Positions 38,151 to 50,759 of a stretch of 64,000 nucleotides of DNA are shown here, one piece after another (the stretch's first letter is position 1; the number at the start of each line of letters is the position of its first letter). The notes below the pieces were generated by a model, which searched no databases, was not told where the DNA came from, and was given only the letters and a program-made list of their open reading frames with translations. Position numbers and translations under genes: made by a program. Location: assembly GCA_021442155.1 (NCBI GenBank), contig CM038217.1, forward strand, positions 152,403,834 through 152,467,833, given 5' to 3'. Origin of the DNA: Cymbidium sinense. Taxonomy: Eukaryota > Streptophyta > Magnoliopsida > Asparagales > Orchidaceae.

Positions 38151-39473
38151 CTTAGTGCTCAGTCCAGAGAAATAATGGCATGCATCAAGACAATCCCTAC
38201 AAACTTAGGTCATATATTCTTCTCTTTTTCTTATCTCTGACAAAATCTCTCTAAATGTCACTCTGACTACTCAAATTATTCACTTGAACTTCCTGCATTA
38301 GTGAAACTTTAAGTATATACCTCCTTCAACTTTAAATACTCATTCTACAAAAAAAGCACAATGTTATTTTAATAAAATATATTTTCAACAAAATTATAAT
38401 TCAAAAATAAAAATTTTATTTATAGAAGCTCTCTGTGATCTGACATCAGCACACTGATAGTCCACTTGGTGTTGATGTATTATATTATGTGATTCTAATG
38501 TTGTGGGTTTCCTTCTAAGTACTTGTTTCTATAAACATACTAATACAATTAGTAAATATTGCTTATAAATTTAATTAATAAATGTAGTCAATGACTTCTA
38601 AGTCCTTTCCTATACTCAATGCGAGAAACTGAGCCTATAATGTGTAGGGAGCTGCCTATATTCTCACAATCAAATGATCAATTTTATTTAGTTTTCTCCT
38701 TTTTATGAACAAAATATGGAGATGCCCAAACTCTACATAGCTTAGCTCACACTTCCTCCCCAATCCAAAGAGGTCTCCGTCCAAGCTTGCATACGCCCAT
38801 GAACATATCATGTAAATAGGCAACACCTCTTAACTTAAATTCTTTTGAATGTTTTGACAGCCACTAAAATTCTTTCTATTACATGAAACATAAGAATCAT
38901 AAGACCTTAAGCACAATCCACTGCATTGTATAAGTGTAAAAATCTAAGATAACACTTAAAATTCTCTAAATCACATGTCACATACTTCTGTTGGTACTTT
39001 CTTCTATGACACATTTAGAGTATCAAATTTGCTCCTTATTATATCTCTTATTTTATATATTACTTACCTTGAATGATTGAACCTATAAAAGAAACTTAAG
39101 TTTAGCATCACAAAAATCTAAAAATTAAAAGTACTACTTACATCATGATAAATAAAAGTGCATGGCGTAGGTGTCTCAACTCCCCGTGTTCAATAGGTAT
39201 TAACGAATCGATTTGATGTAGTGGTAGATGGTGATAGTTAGGCTCCTTATCACCTATCTATGTCTGAAAAGGGTAAAATGGAGTGGTGTCAGTATACTAT
39301 GGGGAGATGAGTGTATTTGCAAGTCCAATAGTATGGGGTGACGAGATTGAGATGGAGGTTATGGTAGTGAGAGTAGTCATAGTCTAAAAATTAGGCCATG
39401 AAATAATCTTCCTCTTCCTCCTAAAATACTTATGAAGAATCTATAAAGGACATCATCACCACCACCACCTAAT

Positions 39474-39477
<4 letters not shown>

Positions 39478-39526
<49 letters not shown>
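39478..39526. repeat. AT dinucleotide microsatellite
   Basis: Uninterrupted ATATAT run of about 49 bases inside the CACTA element, just downstream of the transposase remnant. Confidence 0.97.
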
Positions 39527-39529
<3 letters not shown>

Positions 39530-41670
39530 TAAATCAACAAGAAAAATAAATTAGGTACTAAAGTCAAAGAGGAGAGTGCATACTTAAATAATGTGCCTAA
39601 AAAATATAAATAACACAACATTTGCATGAAATGTATAATAGATAGTGCATAAATATATCGAGAGTCTTAAACAAAGATGTAATATAAAATTTTACTACTT
39701 AAAAAAATAAAATAAAATATATTATACCTTTAACATACATGTTATATTGTTTCCCCCGATTAATCACTAAAAGTTAAATTTAAAATATCTCGATCCTCAT
39801 CATCCTTACTGTGCTTATCATCAAATTGAATAACTTTCTCATAATTATCATTATCATCTTATAAGCTTATTATTGGCTCAACAACATCACTTGGAAGTCT
39901 AAAACTTGTCATCTTTTCTTCTTGATGAGTAAGTTCAATAATATTTTGAACTTTAACATTTGCTCTAAGCTTGATCTTAATTATCACTATCCAATCTATG
40001 TTTACTTTTATTCTTCTAAGATATCTAAGGTAGTACACATGAGTAGCATGATGTGCAAGTATAAAATGATCAAACATAGCATATTTTCTTCTCAACTTCA
40101 CTTTGGTGATCTCATACTTATTTGTCTTTGTTTCTCTATTAGTATTAGGATCAAACTAATTACAATTGAATAAAAAGATATTTCTCTCATTTCATCTAAT
40201 ATATTGTAATTGCATATTTTTTTTATAAAATTACATAATAATCAATCTCATCATCTGAATGTGTATTATCCTTGGCCTACACACCCGAGTTATATATTTT
40301 TTTTCTTTCTTTAGATCAAGAATTATTAGTGTAAAATATATAAATATTCACATCCTAAATCAGTCACGTATTCACAACTCGCATAGGTCCCCAAGCAACG
40401 TCATGAAGACCCTGATTCTTCACTCATTCCTCTAATCATGAACTTATTAAGTAAAACTATATAAAAAGTGTAGCAAATGATTTTAACAAAAAAATTAGAT
40501 TATAATTAGAATTATTTTAATCTAAACCATGTAGAGAATTCATCTTAACCTTCTTATTGATAATAGTAGCATCATCCACTTATGAGAAATTTATGTTCAA
40601 AAATAGAGAGCACATTTTGTGAAGCTCCAAAACCATTGGCATCATCCATATATGCATGTGGCTCAAAGTAGTAGGACTAAAAATTTGTAGTCTCTTAATG
40701 AAATAAGCTTCACAAATTAAGCATTCATACTTCTTTTAATTTTATTCAAAACTTTATAATAGTTTCAAAAATTAATTATGACTAAAAATATAGTGAATTA
40801 ATATTATTAATCATTAAATAAAAATACCTCTCAAAAAGGTACCTCTAGTGATACACATTGAACCTCCAACTGTAAATTCATATGGTAGATGTTTTGGCAT
40901 ATGCTCCATTGGGTCAAAAAAAAGTAGAGAGAATGTGCTCTCAAGCTTGCACATAATGAGTGTAATGTTGCCTTCAAGTTATCTTAAAGCATTCTCTTTT
41001 AATCAAGCCAAACATAATTCTTTAAATAATAGACTAAACTCAATCAAATGATTCAATATTTGGTCATGTAAAGCACTAAATGCAACTGACAATAAGCATT
41101 ACCAAAAATATGGCAATCATGGCTCTTTATTTCAAATATTTTTTATGTCCCCAAATCAATGCATTGACTCAAATTAGATGCATAATCGTATGGTAACTTT
41201 AGTAACCGTACACACTCACAACTATTCTTCCATGATCTAACATAAGGAAATATTTGACTTTAGGCTTCAAAGATTTTCTACCTACAGTCTCCTTTATCTC
41301 CAACTCTCTCTTCATGTAATATTCCTTCAAGTCTAATTTGACATTCACATTATATTTACCTTTTTTTACATCCATCATAGCGTTGAATACATTATTAAAA
41401 AAAATTCTCAATATGCATCACATCAAGATTATGCCTAATAAAGTTAGACTTCTAGTAAGATAGATCTTAAAAAATACTTAATTTTATTCAATTGTGATTT
41501 ACACCATAACCTAAAAAATGATTGTCTAATAATATTGGAGAATCAATTATAGTTGTAATTGAAGTAATAATTTAACATAAGTCATCCTCATTTAATCTTG
41601 GTGAAGACTTGGACTTTTTAACTCTTTTTTTATGAATAACCTTATTTCTTTTGAATGTATGGTCAACAAG

Positions 41671-41690
41671 TAGAAACAGACGATGACAAT
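41671..41690. repeat. target-site duplication, LINE 2, left copy
   Basis: TAGAAACAGACGATGACAAT matches 44545-44564 at 18 of 20 positions. The sequence is part of the transposase gene. Confidence 0.9.
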
Positions 41691-44544
41691 AACAACAACA
41701 ACAAGCCTTTATCCCGCTATGTGGATCCTTCTCCATTGTGTCATATTATGTGTCAATTTCTCGTTTAATTCAAGTATACTAAGGTCATTTTTATACATCT
41801 TAATCAAGTTTTTAGGTCTACCTCTACCTTTCTTAACATAAAAAAAAATCTAAAGCATCTACTCTCCTAAGCGGGTCATTAGAGGGTCGTCGCTTTATGT
41901 GGCCAAACCATTTAAGGAGACTCTCTCTAATATCATCTATCACTAGAGCTACTCCAACTTTTTCCCAAACATACTCATTTTGTATTTTATCTCTAAGAGT
42001 AAAGCCACTCATCCACCTGAGCATCCTCATCTCTAGAACACTTAACTTGGTCTTATGCTTCTCTTTTATTGGCCAACATTCTACACCATAAATCATTGCA
42101 GGTCTTACCACCATCTTATAAAAATTTTTCTTAAGTTTAAGCGGTACTTTTCTATCACGCAACAAGGCAGTTGCATTCCTCCACTTCAACCATCCAACTT
42201 GTATTCTACTAATAACATCTCCATCTATTTCAACATTATTTTGAACAATAGAGCCTAGATATCTGAATCGCTCACTCTTTTTAATGACTTGGTCACCCAA
42301 TATCACAACACCAAGGCTAGAACTACTACATCAAAAATTACACTCCATATATTCAATTTTAGATCTACTCAAACAAAAACCTTTAGACTTTAAGGTTGAC
42401 CTCCATAATTCAAGTTTCTATTGGACTCCCTCTCTAGTCTTATCAACAAGAAGGATGTGTCATCAACAAAAAACATACACCAAGGTACATCATTCTTTAA
42501 ATGCCTAGTAGGAGCATCCAAAACTAAAGCAAAAAAGATATTGGCTTAAAGCTGATCCTTGATGTAATCCAACTCAAATAGAATAATATTTTGTCAATCC
42601 TCCTTTTGTTTGGACACAAGTGACAGCTCTAGTATACATATCCTTAATGACTTGAATACAACTAATATTAACTCCTTTCTTTTCTAGAACTCTCCAAAGA
42701 ACATCTCTTGAAACTTTATCATATGCTTTCTCTAAATCAACAAATATCATATGTAGATCCTCCTTACTTTCTTTATACTTTTCCATCAAACCTCTTAATA
42801 AATGTATAGCATCCATAGTAGATCTACTTGGCATGAAACCAAACTAATTTTGAGAAACTTTTGTATCACATCATAACTCATGCTCAATTACTCTCTCCCA
42901 TCATTTTAATGTATGACACATTAACTTAATTCCTCTATAATTTGCACACTCTTGAGCATCACCTTTATTCTTAAATATAGGAACCAACATACTCTTTCTC
43001 CACTCATCTAACATCTTTTTAGTCTTTAAAATAACATTAAAAAGATTTGTAAGCCAAGAAATTCCTTAATCTCCTAAATATTTTCACACTTTTATTGGAA
43101 AATCATCAAGTCCTACTATTTTTACACACTTCATTTTCTTTAAAGCTTCTCTAACTTTAAATTTACTAATACGATGATAAAAATAAAATTCTCTATTATT
43201 ATTTAAGGTATTAAGGTTGCTAAAATTAATCGTATTTTTAGATCTTTCATTGAAAAGGTTATCAAAATATTCCGTTCATCTTTTTTCAATATCCTTTTCT
43301 AAGAAAAATACTTTATGATTTTCATCCTTAATACACCTCACTTGAACTATATCTTTACTTCTCCTATCTCTTTGGTTGGCTGACTTATTCATACATATTT
43401 TACCTTCTTTAGTATCCAATCTATTGTATAAATCAATTAAAGCTAGTTTTTGTATCATATATTGCTTTCTTAGAATCTCTATGGGTCACTTTATATCTTT
43501 CTCAATTCTATGAATTTTTACATCTAAAACAAGTTTTATAATAATGTTTTTTTATTGATCTTTTTTTACATATTTTGACTCCACCACTAACTATTTTTAT
43601 TAAAAGAAGCTTTCCCTTTTAATTCTCCAAGTATATTTTTTTGCAGCTTGTCTAATTTCACTTGCTACTTTTTTCCACATAACATTAACTTCCTTATGAA
43701 CATTCCAAATTCTAAGTTCTTATAGCTTTCTATTAAAATATTTTTATTAGTATTCTTTAAGTGCCCCCATCTAATCCTAGGATAATAATTTGATTTATTT
43801 TTCATCTTTCAATCCTTCATCTTAAAATCTAAAACTAACAGTCGATGTTAGATGCTTAAACTTTCACTCAAAATGACCTTACAATCTTTACAATCTAAAC
43901 GATCTATTTTTCTTATCAGAAAATAATCAATCTGTGTTTTACTATATCGATTTTTATAAGTAATAATATGCTCATCTCTTTTCTAAAATAAAGTATTAAC
44001 AACTACAAAATTATTGGCTAAAGAAAAATCTAAAATAATTTTACATTCTTCATTAGTCACTCCAAATCCATAGCCACCATGAATAATTTTAAATCTTCTA
44101 CCACTATACCAACATGTTCATTTAAATCTCCTCTAATAAATACTTCTCCCCAACTGATTTAGTTTCTTGAATACATAAAATATTTATCTTACTATGAGCC
44201 ATAATATCTAGTAATTCCATTAATTTATCTATAAGAGTGCCTATATTCTAAGTACCTAACCTTATTTTAGTTTAATGGACTAACTTCTTTGCCCGCATTT
44301 GTCCATAATGTGGGGATACTTGCTAATTTAACACTACACCCGAGCGCCGACGCAGTAGCCCTTGCACATTTTTCATTGTATTCAAGTCATACAATGTGTC
44401 ACTTCTATGGGATGCCCTACCATTAACATAATGATTTAAAGGATTCATGTCATGATTATTTTGACAAGTTTTACTCTAGCTGTCGATTGCCTATTGCAAC
44501 CCTCCACTTTTCACATCCAAGCTTGGGATCGGTAAAGGTAGTGT
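41691..44544 (-). mobile_element. RTE-clade LINE 2, about 2.85 kb, inside the CACTA transposase
   Basis: Same family and orientation as LINE 1. The plus strand shows AACAACAACAACAAGCC then TTTATCCCGCTATGTGGATCC at the 3' end. At the other end, CCAAGCTTGGGATCGGTAAAGG (44516-44538) extends about 45 bases beyond the LINE 1 5' end. An internal deletion of about 285 bases removes most of the endonuclease core: the sequence jumps at about 44141 between positions equivalent to 20460 and 20745 of LINE 1. A 20-bp duplication with two differences flanks it. It inserted after the CACTA element, splitting its gene. Confidence 0.95.
41833..44250 (-). pseudogene. RTE LINE ORF remnant (LINE 2)
   Basis: The best-preserved part is the C-terminal domain at 42306-41833: SERFRYLGSIVQNNVEIDG, VVRPAMIYGVECWPI and LKWFGHIKRRPSNDP. 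The RT core at 42834-42574 retains DLHMIFVDLEKAYDKVSRD and YTRAVTCVQTKGGLT, but the region of the catalytic Asp-Asp box near 42450 is frameshifted. The linker (43458-43276) keeps NRLDTKEGKICMNKSANQ. The endonuclease is largely deleted, leaving only its N-terminal lead-in and the CKDCKVI/His block near 43880. This copy cannot have moved in its present form. Confidence 0.9.
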
Positions 44545-44564
44545 TAGAAACATACGATCACAAT
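44545..44564. repeat. target-site duplication, LINE 2, right copy
   Basis: TAGAAACATACGATCACAAT, two differences from 41671-41690. Confidence 0.9.
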
Positions 44565-47254
44565 TAAATAAAAAAAACTATTTTTTTAAGAGTAAACACT
44601 TTTGATAAATCCATGTTGTATAGATAGCCCAACTTTTAGCAATGCACTACTTTTATAATAATACATACGCCAAAAAATTATTAATAGTCTACATAAGTAC
44701 TACCTTCATTTGAAAATTCTACTTTACAGCAATGTCATATAAGAGTACACCACTGTCCCATAAGATTTTTAGCTCATCAATCAGAGGTTGCAGGAAAATA
44801 TCAATTTTCCTTTAGAGTTATATGTCCTAGGTATAATTAGAGTGAGAAATGTAAAAGGTGTGGTCATGCATATCTCTAGAGGTAGATTATAGAGTATAAT
44901 TATCACTGACCAACAAGAATAAGATGACATATATCGATTAAACGGTGTGAAATCATAGCATATAAACCAAGTATGACATTGCTTGGCTCAGCTACAAAAT
45001 TAGGATAACTGCATTTGAAATGCTTCTACACTCTCTATCGAATGGATGACTCAAAAAATTTGATTTACTTGCTCTTTCGTTGTCCCACCTCATATGCTTA
45101 GTAGAATGCATAGATGCATATAGTCTATGAATACAGGAAGTAAGTGGCAAATAGAACAATTACTTGTAGGGAATATCCTTTTATTTGTTTTGTTTTTCAC
45201 TCAGTGGCTTGAATCTAGGTGCTCTACAAAATTTGCATTCAACATCCATTACATTTTCCATGTAATGCAACGTACAATCATTGACATAACAATCAATCTT
45301 TTTGAGCTCAAACCTAACCTTGACACCAATTTCTTTATTCTGTATGAGTACTCTGAAACTAAGTTTTCTTGTGGGTTAGACTACTCTTTAAGCAGCTTTG
45401 TAAATTTGTTAAGATATTCATCAGATATATTATATTCAATTTTGATGCTTGACATTCTTATAGTCGTAGATGATTTAGTGTGGTTTGTGCAACCTTCTCA
45501 CACTAATCACTATATTGTATTTAGCAGGCCAAAGAACTTTTGAGCTTTTTTATTTTATGTTTCATCTTTTATTACTCCTACGAACTCAGCTCTTGTTTCA
45601 TTAAAGACTATTTTTTCATAATATTGTTAAGAATCATATTCACTGAAAGTGCATAACTTATCGAGGCACCACCATCAACATCGATATGTCATTCATACTC
45701 ACTAAGTGAAGTCTAGAATCAATACTTTGGTTGGAATCCTAGTGATACAAGTCTAATATGACTTCATCTAACATTAAAAAAGCCTAATTTTTGTGCCTCT
45801 CACTTGGATTGAAACTTTTCTTTTGAAAGATATATAGAAAGTTGAGATATCAAATGCACAAAATGTTCAACATCATTTAAAAATTATTTAATATATCTTT
45901 TTCTTCCCAAATGCAATCTATTGTACACCCATGATTGTTTATTGTGGATATCCATATGCGATAAAAATTAAAGAGAGTGAGAAATAGGTTTATATTATAT
46001 ATAAATTATATCAATAATAATTATACATAATCAAGGCTCAATATGACATAAGTGCAAATGTATAACTTTGTTTTTTATAAACATTCGATATAATGTACTA
46101 AAATTATAAGTAGCTCCCATACAAGGTTCAAACCTTCTATGATAAGATCATAATTTTCCCTTAGCTCTTAAACTATTTGGGATTATTAATTAGTATGTGC
46201 CGATTAGCCAAACCAAATGCTATTTTAAAATTCTTTCATGTTTTTTGATAAATATATGATAAATTTTATTGAGAAAAAAATTAACTAATGATGAAACACA
46301 AAAAAAAAAAAAAGATAGAGCGTAATATTTTTCTCATGAATTTTATAAGATAAATTATGATATGTAAATTTTAAAATTTAGGTGTTAAATATATAAAAAA
46401 ATAAAAATTATGTGATATGTATATAAATCTCTCCCAAAAAATCTTATAACATTAAAATTATAATAGTTGTAATCCACTGCTAATAATCCTATTCTTTCAA
46501 ACCATCATGTCGCCTCAGCTCATAGCGATTTTAATTGCTTATGTTTAAAAATTAATTAAAAAATATTTGGATCACTTCTATTTGTATAGCATCAAATTAG
46601 CTAAATAATAGTTTCAAATCATAATGAGAGTTTCTTTCACACAAACAAAATGAACAATATCTTCATAAAAAAATTATGATGCACATTATGAACAATCAAA
46701 CACATTAAATTAATTACAAAATACATCACCCAAAATTCTAAAATAAAGATTTCAAGATAAAAATGTAAAAGCTAAGCTAAATAATCATAGATCTAAGTTT
46801 GCGTGAGATATATAAATTTTAAATAAATTTGAACAAGATCTAAGATATAAATTAAAATATTTTTAAAAACATTAAATCCATATTTCACAAGAATGAATAG
46901 ATGAAATCACAAATAAATCATTATACAAGCAAGAGGGAGTAATTTACCTTCAATTCTATGGAGAAATCAAACCAAAAATGTTCATTTTTGGTAGAGATTT
47001 GGCATGCCCTAGTCTCCCATTTGTTATCACCCACGAGGAAGCTGAGAGGAAGAAAGGATGGAAATGGGGGGCTCGATTTCGTAGTCCCCATTTAATAACA
47101 ATTTTAGATAGAAATTCTACTATAAAATTTGGTTTGCACGATGATGTTTTATCTATGGTAATTTTAGTAGGAATGTTTCCAACTGAACATCCATCGATAA
47201 TTATGCATGTTATTTCCAACCGATTAGTCTAATAGAAATACCACTGGTAATAAT

Positions 47255-47269
47255 TGTTTTTTTATAGTG
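47255..47269. repeat. CACTA right terminal inverted repeat
   Basis: TGTTTTTTTATAGTG, the complement of CACTATAAAAAAACA, followed by the ATA duplication. This is the transposase 5' side. The reading frames at 46956-47232 in this region overlap on both strands and show no family likeness. Confidence 0.9.
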
Positions 47270-47722
47270 ATACATCTTCTTAGTCACATAAAATAAAGCT
47301 ACTAAATCATCAATAATAACATTAAAAGGTAAGTCATCATTCTATTTTACATGTTTATAATAAAATTATTTATATAAAAAATATTCATATATAATAATCA
47401 TGATATTTCAATATCTTTGATAGAAATACATATAATTCATAATTATAAAAGAGAATATATATACAATAAAATATACCTCTATCCGTAATGACCATAATCT
47501 CGTTCCATTAGTTTTTAACCCTTTCTTAAAAATATGTAAAAATAATATTAGCGAGCAATAGCTCAATAAATTGCACAAAACTTATAATTATATTCAATGA
47601 ATAAAAATAAAATAATATGCATAATTACATCTTGACTCGTGAAAAGGAGTAGCAATTAGCTCAGTGGTGTGGACCTTAGTGTGAACTTCAATAGGGATCC
47701 ACCAAAGCTTGGATGACTAATA

Positions 47723-50700
47723 GGATAGATTAAAATTATATGAAAATATTTGATATGCTAGTGGAAGAGTTAATGAAAAGTGGCCAAGAAAATAGTAATC
47801 AACTAAGGTTACGTGGAAGACTTGTTTGAGTGCCCTAATTTGGGTTTTAAAGTTTAATGGAGATAAATAAATGAACTTCAAGAATTAAAAACTCTTGGAA
47901 GGAGTAGAGTGACATGTCTAGTATATCTTAGAGTCTCTGCTAAATTTTCAAGGTCTTTAAAGGTGTTTAATTATAGTTGGAGTAATACTATGTCGAATAG
48001 GTTTTAAGTTAGACCAAGAAGTACAAAATGTTAATGGGTTTGAGAAGGAGTGAATTGGGTAATTATTATGGGAGTGTGTTAAAGATGTAGGGAGAAAATT
48101 CTACACCAAGAAGAGAGTAGAGTTCTAGGAAAATATAGCTCTTGCTTCTCATAAAAGAAGCAAGCAACTAGAACTATCACCACTTTCTCATCTAAAGAGT
48201 AACTCTTCAATATTTTTTATTAAAATATCATCAAAACATTCATTACTTTAATATCACTGAGTACATGACTTTGTCCATATGATTTCCTTGATTAAACAAA
48301 TGCAATCAAGAAAAGAAGGAAAAAGTATTGGCTCATGTTTAATTAAGGAATTAATTATATATTAAGACCTTGGCATGGGTAAAATCATGGAATCAACTAG
48401 AGGAGGGATGATATGTGTATGGATAATACATTTAACTATTAAAATGAATCCATCAAAGATTATTTCCATTATACTTTGTGGAGTGAACCTAAATATGTGT
48501 TCCTTAATGAGTTAGTTATAGACTCAGGCAATTAACCTTTGTGCACAAACATCAGTGTAAATGGAGCAAACTAATATAGCCAACCCCATGAATAGGAAAC
48601 ATGTTAAAATCAAATATAATCAAGATTAAAATTACAATTATAATGAATGTGATGACTTTTTGTATCCTTATGTGTGAAATTAGACATATATGCTCAAAAG
48701 GATTATTCAAATATAGTGTCCTACTATATTTGTTTTAAATAACCCCATAACAAATTGACTTGAAATTGAAATCAGTCACTTTCTCATTTATAGGTATCAA
48801 ACAACTATTAACTTTATAATGTATTTTCAAATGGTAACATTGGCCCTACTAAGGGTGGTTATGTAATACTTAAGTTTACAAAACATAATCTTAATATAAT
48901 AATAACTATGAGAAATTTCTTAAAAACTTACTAATTTTATAAGATCTTATTATAAAGTTTTTAAACTATTTAAATATCAAAAATGATATTTAAAATTTGA
49001 AAATTGTCATTTTTTTTGTAAATTATCCAAAAAATTTCAACATGTACAAATTTATAACAATTTTTATAATAACTTGTATTTATATCAAAGTTATCTTATA
49101 ATTTTATTATTAATCTTTAATAACATCTAATACTTTTAAAATTATAAATAATTAGATTTCTCATTAAAAATTTTGAAAGGCTGAATTATTTAAAAAAGTT
49201 ATTAAATTTTTTTGATAGTGTAAATTCACATTATAAACATTCTTTGAAATTTACATAATTTTAAAATTATATTTCAATTACTATTAATTTTATCAATAAA
49301 AAATTGCCTTTAAAAATTCTTAACTTCTTACTTCATGATTCAAATGACTCCCATTTTATGAGAGATTCAAGAACACCTTAAAAAAATATGAGAATTGGTT
49401 GAATCTACTTACTAGTCTAATTAATTATAATATAAAATAATTTAAATTTAAAATGATGAAAAGTAGACAAAAGTCAAAATTTAATATTTTTGCTAGATTT
49501 TTCATATACAAAAGAATTATAATAAAATTTTTGTTGCTTGGGTTAATTGATCATCCAAAATAAAAATAAAAATAAAAATAATCCTTTAAGAAAATATTGG
49601 GTGCAACATGGCTCAATCTAAGCCATTGGATTCTATTTAAAATAGATCTAACGACTACAAGATCATCTTCATCTTCAACCTCACATTGGGTCACCCTCGA
49701 GGATTCGAGTTGGGCTTAGGTCAACTTGACCTAAGCCTAACTCAATTTAATTTTTCTCTTTCTAAGCCTTTCCAAGTGAATTGCTTTACTAGAAGGCATC
49801 AAGGGACCAAGAAGAATCAAACATGTTGTTGCCTAGACTCATGAGAAGACCAAAGCCATATGCCAAGAGAAGAGGGTTAAATGAGGTCACTTCAAGGAAG
49901 CAAAAAATTGGGTGAGAATTGATTTAAGTAGCCTCTTGAGCTCACAGGCACCTAGATTCTCACAAAAATTGAGCTAGGATGTAGTGGTTTGATGGCTTGA
50001 CCAAGCTTCAGCCTCCTCAATGTGAGCTTGGTATGTACTTGAGCTGGCTTAGTTGGTTGGTGGAGGCAAAAAAAACATTGGGTTGTGCTTCTTAAAGCTT
50101 AAAAAAATGTATTTAAATCCTTTACCTCCTAAAGGAAGGCTTACTTTTTATATAACCATGAGACCCAAGCAAAACCATGGATAACCATAATTAGATTTAA
50201 GTTATCTTGTGGCTTAGGACCATGCCATAAGGGAGATTGTAGGTTGTTGGGGAGAAAATAGTTTGGAGCAAGTCTTAAGAGAGCTTAGAGTGGACCCAAA
50301 ATATTGGTCCATATGCACCATGGTTAATTCCCATCAAATGACTCTCATGCCATGTTAACCTTCCTCTTAACCTAATTAATAAGAATGGTACACTATTCAT
50401 GGTTGCGGATAACTATTTCTAAGCCAAAAAGAACAAATTGAGAAAGTCTTACATATATATAATATGTAAAGTTTCAAACATGTTAGTACTCCATTTATTG
50501 CATATTTTATACTCTCATCAATTTTATGTCCATAATTAAATTATAAGATTAAGTTTATATATTGAGTTCTATATTCCAGTGTAGTGGGATCACTCATGTA
50601 TGCTATGGTATAATCATGATTGAACTTATCATATGCAATCAATAAAATATGGCTAATCCTAATCTGGAACATTGGAAAGTAGTTTAATGGATTCTCATGT

Positions 50701-50759
50701 GCTTTCTTGGAACTAGAGATACTTTTTTATAGTCTATGAGAACTATTGATGTTCATTTA
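47723..50759. other. unassigned AT-rich stretch
   Basis: About 3 kb without a convincing frame. It could hold decayed interior of the copia element whose 3' end follows, but I can identify no gag, protease or integrase motif. The part 49600-50400 is less AT-rich and holds a perfect palindrome and a TATATAACCATGAGACC promoter-like phrase near 50142. Confidence 0.4.
49713..49737. other. perfect 12-bp palindrome with 1-base centre
   Basis: GGCTTAGGTCAA, C, TTGACCTAAGCC. The arms contain the GGTCAA/TTGACC words that also dominate U P1. Confidence 0.85.

Larger units (their letters stand above)
39755..45955 (-). pseudogene. TNP2-like CACTA transposase, broken and split by LINE 2
   Basis: The start codon on the minus strand at 45955 opens MDIHNKQSWVYNRLHLG. 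It is followed by the transposase-associated domain remnant (DVEHFVHLISQLS, then FLMLDEVI near 45770). Next come the Cys-containing block CTLHYMENVMDVECKFCRAP (about 45230-45290) and the TNP2 core MRWDNERASKSNFLSHPFD (45093), LQPLIDELKILWDSGV (about 44790) and TINNFLAYVLL (about 44680). LINE 2 interrupts here. The reading resumes with HTFKRNK, LGYGVNHN (about 41515), RHNLDVMHIE and NNVFNAMMDVKKGK (41411 downwards), a DUF4218-type end (YEFTVGGSMCITRGTFLRG, about 40880) and a DUF4216-type domain (ILAHHATHVYYLRYLRR, 40101-39859). Several Trp codons have become stops and there are frameshifts. The enzyme would cut and join CACTA ends. Confidence 0.92.
37220..47269 (-). mobile_element. CACTA (En/Spm) DNA transposon, 10,050 bp including a nested LINE
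   Basis: The left end is CACTACAGAAAAATA (37220-37234). The right end, read inward, is CACTATAAAAAAACA (47269-47255), 12 of 15 matching. The 3-bp target duplication ATA is present at 37217-37219 and 47270-47272. Sub-terminal GATGGATTTTCGTC / GACAGATTTCCATCG / GATGAATTTTCATCGG-type repeats, bound by the transposase in this superfamily, fill 37245-37600; weaker ones lie at 47100-47240. A TNP2-type transposase gene lies inside on the minus strand. Removing the LINE leaves about 7.2 kb, a normal size. The transposase is broken, so movement would need a helper element. Confidence 0.95.
37117..47722 (+). mobile_element. possible gypsy-type solo LTR split by the CACTA element
   Basis: TGTCATGACCCAAAC at 37117 is a typical start of a class of plant Ty3/gypsy LTRs. 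The sequence is cut by the CACTA element after 100 bases and resumes at 47270. GGATAG at 37111-37116 recurs at 47723-47728, which would place the LTR end at 47722 (...GACTAATA, with TA in place of CA). Without CACTA the LTR would be about 550 bases. Supported by start motif and duplication only; no internal region. Confidence 0.4.

Noticed and set aside
37942..38175. 77-codon plus-strand Ser/Leu-rich frame
   Set aside because: The mirror of a triplet-type CATTGTCAT repeat; the minus frame is the likelier, and even that is weak.
41897..42508. Plus-strand frames at 41897-42091, 42055-42258 and 42284-42508
   Set aside because: They are mirrors of the LINE 2 ORF on the minus strand.
45127..45543. 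138-codon plus-strand frame
   Set aside because: It lies antisense to the TNP2 transposase, whose conserved motifs read on the minus strand through the same bases.
46956..47232. Overlapping frames of 84 and 87 codons on opposite strands near the CACTA right end
   Set aside because: They occupy the transposase 5' flank and sub-terminal region, with no family likeness in either strand.
47655..47700. tRNA-like phrase (TTAGCTCAGTGGTGTGG followed by GAACTTCAATAGGGATCC)
   Set aside because: It resembles an A-box, but the B-box does not match GGTTCRANNCC and no cloverleaf with acceptor pairing can be drawn.
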